Assembly (NCBI GenBank): GCA_022828595.1
Contig: JAKGHH010000004.1
Location: forward strand, 52,378,922 to 52,442,921
Source of the DNA: Nelumbo lutea
Taxonomy: Eukaryota > Streptophyta > Magnoliopsida > Proteales > Nelumbonaceae
Length of the DNA: 64,000 nucleotides
Direction: 5' to 3'
Position numbers and translations under genes: made by a program. The first letter of the stretch is position 1. Each line of letters opens with the position of its first letter. The notes under the pieces are model-generated. The model was not told where the DNA came from. It worked only from the letters and a program-made list of their open reading frames with translations, and did not search any database. This document shows positions 1-9,700 of this stretch, piece after piece.

Positions 1-759
1 TCAAAGTATTCCTTGGCATTGTCAGATCTTATTATCTTAACTCTTTTCTCAAACTGTGTCTCTACCATATTCATGAAGTTTTGAACCACCATAGGAACTT
101 CATCTCTACTTTTCATCAAGTAGAGCCATGTATACCGACTGTAGTCATCAATGAAGAGGATGAAGTATTTATACCCACCCATGCAAGGGATAGCATATGG
201 GCCCCAAACATCAATATGAATCAAATGAAAAGCAACATTATTTCTTTTACTATTAGCAAAATATGTAGTTCTATACTATTTTGATAGATGACAAACTTCA
301 CATTCAAAGTTCAACTTTGACACAGAGTAAAATAAGTTCGGAAACAAAAGTTTTACAGAATTGAAAGACATACGAACAAGAAGAAGATGCCATAATTTCA
401 ACACTCATTTTCTCATTTGAACAAAACTCAGTCTGGCTTGATAATCCATGCTCTGAAGGTCCATCAAAGAGGTAGACTCCATCAGTTTCATGCCCACTTC
501 CAATCATTTTCCCTGTGCTCAGGTCCTAAAAAACACAATGGGTAGGAAAAAAGGTCACTTAGCAATTACAGGATTTAGTAAGAGAACTAATAGACAACAA
601 ACTTTTATGTAATTGAGGCACATGAAGAACCAATTCAAGAGAAAGATTATGAGTGAGTTTGACTTCACCCTGACCCGAAATAGGGGTCTGAGATCCATTA
701 GCAACAGTTATCTTGCCCTTCCTTGGGGTTAACTTATATGAGGTAAAATGTGAAGGCAT
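1..759 (-). pseudogene. copia A pol remnant: protease, GAG-pre-integrase, integrase N-part
   Basis: On the minus strand, conceptual translation gives a protease segment (frame 559-819, ending in the copia-typical LHVPQLHKSLLSISSLT), then a GAG-pre-integrase stretch near 507-440 (MIGSGHETDGVYLF). The integrase core follows between about 300 and 1, with a [16 protein letters not shown] block and an RSDNAKEYF block holding the second catalytic Asp. The catalytic Glu region would lie left of base 1. The pieces sit in different frames and contain stops, so the gene is broken. Order and motifs are those of Ty1/copia, where integrase precedes reverse transcriptase. Confidence 0.8.
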
Positions 760-1862
760 ACTAGTCATATGGGCACTAGCCCGGAGTCTACAATCCGAGG
801 ACTTAAAAATGTGGAACAAGCAAGTGCAGTACCTGTCTTGGCATATGAACTAGATGGATTACTAAGTCCAGAACCAGATGAGGAGGATGTACCACCCTTT
901 TCCATTTTCAGCAGTAAATTCCTGAGTTTGTCTATTACATCAGAGGAGTCATGAACATTAGAAGGTTGAACATTATTACCAACTGTAGCCAAGTGAGCAT
1001 TTCCCTTCCTCCCGGTTTTGTACTTTTCTGGTTTTAAGTGAGGATTGAGCTTCCAACACTTTTCCTTAGTAGTATGTCTTGGCTTCTTGCAATAATCCGA
1101 AACCACATCCTCAGCCTTCTCAATAACATGGTGCTTACTAGTATTTTGCTTGGATTGAGATGACATAAAGGCAGAGTGATCAATCGTAGGAGGTTGCATC
1201 ATGGCTGCCTTTCTACTCTATTTCCCTTGTACAAGGGAGTAAATGGAAGCAAGAGTGACAATGCCGACACTAAGAATATGTTGCCTAATAAAATCAAATT
1301 CTAGATTCAAGCCAGCCAAGAAATCAAAGATTCTATTCTCCTCTATATACTTTCGATATTGCTCACCATCTTCAGGGTCCTTTCATACAAGAGTCTTCAT
1401 GTGATCCATTTCTTCTCAGAGAGATTGTAGAGAAGAGAAATACATAGCCATAGATCTCTCCCCCTGATGCATACTACAAGCTTCTCGCCGAAGCTGGTAT
1501 GCTTTAGCAGTATTGTTAACTTGGGAATAAGTGGCAACAACTCTATCCCAAATATCTTTGGCCATTGGAAGAAACATGTAGTTTCGGGCAATATGATGTT
1601 GCATTGAGCAAATCAACCATGACATTACAAGAGAGTTATCCTGTTCCCACTTCACATATTTTGGATCTTCCAGATTTGGCTTCACCTCCTTTCCTGTGAT
1701 GAATCCCAGTTTACCTCTCCCAGTGATGGTAAGTTTAGCAGATTGGAACCATTATAAAAAGTTGGTTCCATCAAGTTTAACAATGGTTATCATACCACTG
1801 GAAATGTCTGCACTTCCCGGGAACACACTGGAAACCATCTGTACATCCTTAGATGATTCCAT
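760..1862 (-). pseudogene. copia A gag (UBN2 domain, zinc knuckle)
   Basis: The likely start is an ATG at 1862-1860 (MESSKDVQ). A capsid-like UBN2 region follows, with ITMVKLDGTN, then KWEQDNSLVMSWLICSMQ at about 1650-1590. A zinc knuckle, [18 protein letters not shown], lies near 1100-1050; its first cysteine reads as Ser (VVSDYC). The product would be the retrotransposon capsid protein that packages the RNA. The frame breaks near 1420 and 1200, and after the protease signature IVDSG at about 790. Recognition as copia gag is firm; a functional product is excluded. Confidence 0.8.
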
Positions 1863-2380
1863 AATCTATCAAAACACTTTCGCGTCAACCAAAAGGGGCC
1901 CCAAATACTTAACCACAGCTAAGGACCCAGGAAACTAGGCCACCACATGGTTAAGAAGCAAAAAAGGGCCAAAAAACTAAGTTGGTGCCAAAATAGAGGG
2001 AGAAGAAAATCTCCCAAAAATTGTCTAGGGATTAGAAAAATACGGGACCACTTCCCGTTGCTCCTAAGGTAAAAATGACCTGAATGGTCTAGGTTTTGCA
2101 GCAGAAAAACTGATTAAACAAAGTGTATAAGGCTCGACATCAGATCTGGATTTTTTGCGATTTTCTGCTTGAAAAATCTATTAAATATCATAGAAGCTTC
2201 GAATGAAGACAAGAGCCATACCAAAAATCTTCTAAAATCAGGGCAAATCAAACCATATATGATTCATGTGTTGCCGCCAACACCTATACGGACTGCTGAC
2301 ATCATCCGTGTGGCGGTCTGATGTCAGCAGTTCATCTTGTGCAAGAGAGTCAGGAAGAAAGGTATTCCCATGTGCCTTAA

Positions 2381-2397
2381 CCTTGCTCTGATACCAA
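2381..2397 (-). other. primer binding site of copia A
   Basis: The minus strand reads TTGGTATCAGAGCAAGG, complementary to the 3' end of initiator tRNA-Met, the usual primer of plant copia reverse transcription. It lies two bases from the LTR end at 2400. Confidence 0.85.
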
Positions 2398-2399
2398 GT

Positions 2400-2626
2400 T
2401 GTCAACTAGTATTGTAAATCTAGGGTTTGTATGAGAAAGGAAGAAAGAAAGAGAAAGGAGAAGAAGAGAGGAATCTGTTGAATGGTGTGTTCTTGTTACT
2501 GTTCACGCCCTCAAAAAGCATTTTATATTTTGAAACAAGAAATTACAAAGAGGTCCCTACTTGGGCACCCAAATACAAAAAGAGTACAAAGAAAAGAAAA
2601 ACACCCTTGCCTAAACTTTCTCAACA
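2400..2626 (-). repeat. 5' LTR of copia A
   Basis: Bounded by TG at 2400 and CA at 2626, with short inverted ends (TGTTGA...TTGACA on the minus strand). A TATA box (TATAAAA on the minus strand, near 2525-2518) sits at a plausible promoter position. The outer boundary is chosen from the inverted ends, because the partner LTR is not in the window. Confidence 0.6.
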
Positions 2627-3614
2627 ATGTGAGAGGGAGTAATTGTAGAAAGGGATGGGAAAAAAAGGGGGTTAATGTTCTATTGATGCAAAGGATTTTG
2701 AAGGCGGAGGATTTTTATGTTCTATTGTTGTATATATTCTCTAGTGATTTCTTATTACAGTATCACCTTTCTCTTGGAGAGACTCTTATTTTAATGAGAT
2801 CTTTTATTATAAAAGGAACCTAAGGGATCCCTATTTTGTACCTTTTTTTCTTTTTTTTTTTCTCTTTTCAAAACCTTTGGGTGTTTTATGTTTTAACAAT
2901 AAAACAGTACAACAAAGCATAAATATTATATATTATATGTAGTGTGATATTATCGAGGTACATGATAATAACATACATCAAAGTAATAATGTTACAAAAG
3001 GCACCTATCTTGTAACTTTTGTCACTTAGATGATCATCTTATCACCTAGGCAGGTGCCTAGTCTCGCCTAGACAGTTGCCTTTTTAATATAATTCATGGT
3101 GTTCTGGTGCCCCTTGGTGGGTGCCTAGGTGAGACCTTGACAACTACGACCTTCTATTACTTGTCCAAGAAATATATGTTCCTATAGTCCAGATCATCTA
3201 ATTGACAGCCCACCTCTTGAATGAGTCATCCCTGAATGGTCCTAATAACATTGTGAAATAACTTTTGTTGAATACTCCCCATAGTCAATGACAATGCCAA
3301 ATAAAGCTGCTTCTTGGATGGTGGTGATCATCCAATGGAATGTGACCTTGTATTATTCAATAGGTAGCAGTCACTTATGAGTCTGAAATAGTATCTATTA
3401 CTTTCTAGATAGATAATAATTGGTTGTACCACATGTTAAATGAGTAAATGTCAGAAATCTCTTTCCTAGAACTTATCTCAGTAGCAAAAGATTCAAGATC
3501 TGAGATAAAATGGAGATTTTGATAATCTAGTTTCCATGCACTCAACTGAATCAACTTTTTAAGTATCATGTTTACATCCAGTCAAGAAGATTCTTTTCTC
3601 TTATTTGTTTGTAG
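2627..3614. other. unassigned, intron-like sequence upstream of the DUF639 exon
   Basis: No convincing coding exon was found. Bases 3000-3145 hold a cluster of short cctaggc/gcctagg inverted motifs ending in ccttgacaact, which resembles a dispersed repeat relic. Bases 3540-3614 are pyrimidine-rich and end in a 3' splice site (tttgtttgtag). I read the stretch as intron sequence. Confidence 0.4.
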
Positions 3615-3727
3615 GAACTATTATTCCCAGTAGTTGAATTATTTCAGCGGCTTCAGTTTTTGGCTTCTTGGGATGATCCTTTTAAGTCAGCAATGTTTCT
3701 GGTGGTGATATGTTACACAATTTTCAG
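3615..3727 (+). CDS. DUF639 gene, internal exon (third from end)
   Basis: An acceptor tttgtag precedes 3615 and a donor AG|gtattt follows 3727. The 113 bases encode 37 residues ([10 protein letters not shown]...ICYTIF) plus two bases of an Arg codon. The last third is hydrophobic and would begin a transmembrane segment completed by the next exon. It is too short to appear as an ATG-initiated reading frame. The call rests on splice sites, phase match with 30346 and family resemblance. Confidence 0.75.
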
Positions 3728-6700
3728 GTATTTTTTTACCTAAAGAAAATTCTAGGTCATTTTCTTGTGGCATAGTTTGTGCTGAATGATAGGCATGTGC
3801 CTAGTAGCAGAAATCTTGAAATTGGCATCATTTATCATCGGATTTTGATTATTCTGTTGTATTAATTATGTGAAAAAAAGCCATTTTTGCTTTCCTTTCT
3901 TTTCATCATTAGTGTGATAAAGGCCAAAAAGAAGTGTAAGAAAAAGTTGAAATAAAGAGAAGTGATAAGGAAGAGATTTGTTTGAGACAAAGTCAAAAAA
4001 GAGAGGAAAAGGAAGAAGAAAGAAGAAACTAGGTCTAGGAGAGAGAGGTCCAAACTGTATTCTCCCTCTTGTCAACTTTTGTTCTATTAGGCTTCTAATA
4101 AAGACAAAGTTACAAAAATACCCTCCAAGAGTTACATATAACATGAGACTTAGAAACAAAGGGAAAAAGACACTATTGCCCCTGAACCTTAGACTTTAAC
4201 ATTCCCCCTCAAGCTGGAGCATATATCATAAAGCTCTAGCTTGTTACAAATGTAACCCATCTTGGCATGGCTTAAACTTTTGGTGAATAGATCAGCTAGC
4301 TGATTTTCTAATCTTACATAGGGTGTGATCACAGTGACAACATCACCATTTGTCACCTTTTTCCTTTCAAAATGACAATCGACTACTATGTACTTGGTTC
4401 TCTCATGAAAAACTGGATTAGAAAGCAATGTGTGTGGTTACTTGATTATCACATAAGAGCTTTAATTGGTTTGTTAACAGGAATGCCAATCTTTTGGAGA
4501 AGATGCTTTAATCAAATCACTTCACAAGTGGTGTGTGCCATTGCCCTGTACTCAACTTCCACACTACTTCTAGCAACTACACTCTGCTTCTTACTTTTCT
4601 AAGTGATTAGATTCCTGCATGGGAGTACATTAGCCTATAGTAGATTTTTTGTCTGTTGTTGGGGCTATTTATTTGTTTTTGTTGACAGATGTTGTACACA
4701 TATGTTTAGTACTGCAAGGGTACTTTTGTAATTTCTTCATTTTTTATGTTGTACGACCATCCTAGTATAAATAATAACATACTGCACACGCCTGCAGTAT
4801 TCTTTTGGGCTCTCAGTCCTCACGCCTCTCCTTTCTTTCTCTTCTCTTGTTCAACATGGTATCAGAGCAAGTCGTCCAGGCCTGAAGGGTGATGTCGGGC
4901 AAATCTGATTTCTTCATCTTCCAATGTCGAGCAGTCAGTCTCTTCATCTCCCAGCTGTATCCATCTGCTGTTCGACCTTAAGCAAGTAGAAGCCTGCCTG
5001 ACTTTTCATATTCCAGCGTAGAGAAAGTTCTGGTTTATAGAGAGGCTATCATCTGATGTTTAAGAATGTATTATCTACTGTTCATCTGCTGTTCGGGTGC
5101 CCTGGTATTCGACTGAAGTTTTCTTTTTTGTGTTACTGCTGTTCGGCTACCCTGTTGATGGATTGAAGTAGCTCTTTCTTTTACTTTGCTCTCATTGACT
5201 GTTCGGCTGCCCTGAAGTTGGCACTGTACCAGGTCTACTGATTAGGTGTGTGGTGAACTTCACCTTGCTCCTTCCATTCTGTTGTGGGGTCGTATGATCT
5301 CTGTAAAACCATAGGTCATACAGACCTGTTTATGTGCTGCAACAATAGTGTTTGTCTTTTGGATCCCTGTAAAACCTTTGGTCATATAGACCTGTTTACG
5401 TGCTGCAGCAACAGCGTTTGTTCTTGGATCCCTATGAAACCGTAGGTCATAAGGACCTGTTTGTGTGCTGCAATAGCAGTCTTTTTAGTGGACTGAAGGT
5501 CATGAAGTGCCTGGTGCCTTTTGTAACAACTCTGTGAGGCAGTGCTCCTTCTTTGGGTGCTGTTTTTTAAACCTGAAATCATGAGTGGTGAAGATTCAGC
5601 CACATTTGGAGTTTCTTCAATGCTGAATGGAATGAGTGGGGGTGGTGACCTATCATTTCCTATGACTGTTGTCCCTCTTGGTGGTTTAAATTACCTAGAA
5701 TGGTCAAGAGGAATCAAGCTATACATCACTGCAAGGGGGAAGATAGGCTATATTAATGGGAGAATTAAAGAACTACACTCTGGGGGTGCTGAATATGATA
5801 GATGGAATCAGGAGAACAATATGGTTATGTCTTGGCTCTTAGTCTCCATGCAACCTCAAATAAGGAAGAATTTCATGTGGGCTGAAACAGCAAATGAGAT
5901 CTGGGAACAAGCAAAATCTATATATTAAGAACTGCGACACTATGCCAAGATCTATCAACTGCAGGCAAAATCGTCTACTTGTAGACAGGGGGAGAGGTGT
6001 TTATCAGTATATTACTCTAACTTGACTTTTGTCTGGAAGGAGTTGGACCATTACCAGAATGTGGATTGGAAGTGTGACGAGGATGCAAAACTATACAAGA
6101 AACTTGTCTCCCAACAAAGAGTTTTTGCCTTCTTACATGGTGTGAATCCTATGTATGAATCTGTCAAAGTCCAAATTCTCAGTTCTAAGGATCTTCCACC
6201 AGTTCAGGAAGTTTATGCTCTTGTACAATCTGAAGAGAGTAGAAGGAATTTGATGAAAAGCCCTGGTGGGGATGCAGTTGTGTTGGCAGCAAAAGGGGGT
6301 GTCTCTACTAGTGTGGGATCTTCTTCTAGGAAAGGAGATCTCCAGAAAAAAAACAGAAGATAAGGACAAATTGTGGTGCACTCATTGCCAGAAACCCCGA
6401 CACACCAGAGATACCTATTGTGATCTTCATGGGAAACCAAAATGGGCTCAAGATCTGAATAAGAAGCAAGGTTCAGATGTGAATAAAAGGTCCAGACAAC
6501 AATGTACAAAGAAATACAACATGGCCAACATGGCTACTTGGGAGAATCAACCCTCCATCCCTATTGTGATTCAAACACATCTCTCTGGATTTGACCTAAT
6601 TGAGGATATTATGAATTCCTTCCGTGACCATTTAGAGCTCTATAGTAGGGCAATTCGTCAGATGGATGCTCCTCCCTCAACCTCATTTGCATCTACGTCA

Positions 6701-9700
6701 GGTAACTCTATCACAATTTTCCATGTTGCTTCTCACACCCTTGACTCTCCACGGATCATTGACTCTGGAGCGTCAAAACACATGACTGGTACATCCTCTT
6801 ACTTTCAAACCTATCACCTTCTTTCTGGAAGAGACAAGGTGAGACTAGATGATGGATCGTACACTTCCATAGCTGGTCAAGGAACCATCTCTCTTCCCCT
6901 TGGCCTTACCCTCTCTGATGTCCTACATGTTCCAAAATTTTCCATTAATTTGTTCTCTGTTAGTAGTGTTACTAATTCCTTAAACTGCTCAATGACCTTT
7001 TTCCCTTCTCATTGTGTGATTTAGGATCTGGCCTCGGGGAGGATGATTGGTAGGGGACATATGGCTGATGGACTTTACATGCTAGAGAATAAGGCTGGTC
7101 TTCATGTTACAGAGTCTATGAGTCAGTCCTGTAAGAGTCAAGTTTATTTATGGCATTGTCGCCTTGGTCATTTGTCTTTTGAATCTTTAAAAGTTGTGTT
7201 TCCAGAACTGTTTAAGTCAATGTCCGTTTTAGATTTCTCTTGTCAAACATGTCAGTTAAGTAAACATTGTAGAACTCATTTTCTTCAAAAAAATAGTAAA
7301 TCTGAATTTCCTTTTCACATTGTTCATTCTGATGTATGGGGCTCTGTTACTTTACCATCTGAGAGTGGTTACAAGTATTTTATTACCCTCATTGATGATT
7401 ATTCTAGATATACTTGGGTATATCCTATGCGAACCAAGGAGGAAGTACAAAAAATTTTCAAAGATTTTCAGCAAATGGTCTTCACTCAATTTCAGACTGA
7501 AATCCAAAATTTTCAGTCAGATAATGCTAAAGAGTTTTTTCATAGTGATCTCACGGAGTTCTTTGCTTCGCGTGGTTCATTTCACCGTAGCTCTTGTGCC
7601 CGAACACCAAAACAAAATGGTGTGGCTAAACGGAAGAACCAACATCTCCTTGAAGTGGCTCAGGGTTTACTACACCATATGAATGTCCCCAAACGTTTTT
7701 TGTTTGAGGCTGTTCTTTGTTCTACCTACCTCATTAACCGTATGTCGTCTCGTTGGTTAGAGTACAAAGCCCAACATCAGCTTCTCTTTCTTAAGGCCCC
7801 CCTTCTTCGCATTCCTCCTCGTGTATTTGGTTGTCGGTGCTTTGTCCAAAATCTGTCTCCCACCCATGGGAAATTGGATTATCGTGCTATTCCTTGCATA
7901 TTTCTTGGTTACTCATTCACTCAAAAGGGATACCGTTGTTTTGATCCCGTTTCTCGGAAATTCTATGTCTCCATGGATGTTTCTTTCTTTGAGGATGAAC
8001 CTTTCTTTCCTGTTTCTCCTAAGGGGGACTGTAGGCATGAGGAGAAACTGGTTCAGTTCCTTTCTCTTCTTGATCCTCCGCCTTTTCGTGTCTTCTTTCG
8101 TCATCGCAAAGGCCAATCAAATTCAAGAGCTGTGGAGAATCTAGAAGTTGTACCTCCAGTGCCATCAAACTCCTCGGGGGAGGATCATACCCACTCAGGT
8201 AACTTGGCTCCCAATGATGTTCCTGATTCTATTGAAATTGATACCTCTGCTGCTAATGACCTTGACCTTCCTACTGCTCATAGGAAAGGTGTTAGATTGT
8301 GCACCACTAAACATCCCATTTCCAACTTGGTTTCCTATGAGAACATTTCACCCTCATTTCGTGCTTTCCTTACCTCTATTGACAGTGTCCCTATCCCCAA
8401 GAATGTGGCAGAAGCTCTTTCAGTACCTGAATGGACATATGCCATGAAGGAAGAAATTAATGCCCTTCATAAAAATGGCACATGGGAATTTGTAGATCTT
8501 CCTAAGGGAAAGGATCCAGTTGGATGTAAATAGGTGTTCACTGTCAAGCATAGGGCTGATGGAACGGTGGAGAGGTATAAAGCTCGCTTAGTGGCAAAGG
8601 GGTTTACTCAAGTGTACGGAGTTGATTATGTAGAAACTTTTGCCCTTGTTGCCAAGATGAACTCTATTAGAGCTCTATTCTCTCTTGCTGCTAATCTAGA
8701 TTGGGATCTGCATCAGCTTGACATCAAGAATGCATTCTTGAATGGTGATCTTGAAGAGGAAGTTTACATGATTCCACCCCCTGGTTTCCTGGCTCAAGGA
8801 AATGAACAGAAAGTGTGCAAGTTGAAGAAGTCTTTATACGGGCTGAAACAATCACCAAGAGCTTAGTTCAGTAGATTCCATATTGCAGTTCAACAGAAAG
8901 GATACAAGGAATGTTAATAAAATCACACACTGTTTGTGAAAAGAGGAGAAGGCAAAATGGCTGCTTTAATAGTATACGTGGATGACATAATTGTTACTAG
9001 TGACTGGAAGGATAAAATCCAGAGGTTGAAGGGTTTCCTTGCCACTCAGTTTGAAGTGAAGGATCTAGGACCTCTCAGATACTTTCTTGTAATTGAAGTT
9101 GCCCGATCAAAAAGGGGTATCTTCATTTCCCAAAGGAAATATGTCCTAGATTTACTTCAGGACATTGGAAAGATGGGAGTGAAGCCAGTTGACTCTCCCA
9201 TTGACCCCAACCATAAATTAGGTGACAACCAATTTGAACCTCTCAAGGATGTGAAACAGTTTCAGAGGCTTGTAGGGAGACTGTTATATCTTTCTATGAC
9301 TCGCCCAGACATTGCTTATGCTGTTGGTGTCCTCAGTCAGTTCATGCATGCACCTAGATCCACTCATCTTGAAGCGGCAGAAAGAATCCTCCGATATCTA
9401 AAAAAGTTTCCTGGTGTTGGCTTGCTATTTCAAAGGCACGAGCATTTGAAAATTGAAGTTTATACAGATGCAGATTGGGCTGGATCTCAAAGTGACAAAA
9501 AGTCTACTAGTGGCTACTGCACCTTTATAGGAGGGAACCTTGTTACATGGAGGAGTAAAAAGAAAAATGTGGTGGCTAGATCTAGTGCGGAAGCTGAATA
9601 TTGTGCAATGGCTCACGGAGTAGCTGAAAGTATGTGGATAAAGAATCTGTTGAGTGAGTTGGATTTCCCAGTGGACAAGCCTATGACTCTATTCTCTGAT

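Larger units (their letters stand above)
1..2626 (-). mobile_element. Ty1/copia retrotransposon A, 5' half (LTR, PBS, gag, start of pol)
   Basis: A minus-strand copia element runs off the left edge of the window. Reading leftward it has a 227-bp LTR (2626-2400), a tRNA-Met primer binding site, a leader of about 520 bp, a UBN2-type gag, a protease remnant and the first part of the integrase. Several frameshifts make it defective. It lies upstream of the first visible DUF639 exon, so it probably sits in another intron of that gene (inference). The 3' LTR and target duplication are outside the window. Confidence 0.85.
3979..4656 (-). mobile_element. copia fragment I: 3' end of pol plus 3' LTR
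   Basis: A minus-strand copia 3' end: the RNase H C-terminus, a polypurine tract (ttccccctc on the + strand at 4202-4210) and an LTR. It is cut at about 4656 where copia C begins. Its 5' portion is not recognisable on the other side of C, so it is a truncated relic. Confidence 0.75.

Noticed and set aside
2400..3142. A 743-bp LTR for copia A ending at ttgaca (3142)
   Set aside because: The 227-bp choice (2400-2626) fits the size of the neighbouring LTRs and places the TATA box correctly; the right part looks like an unrelated cctaggc repeat.
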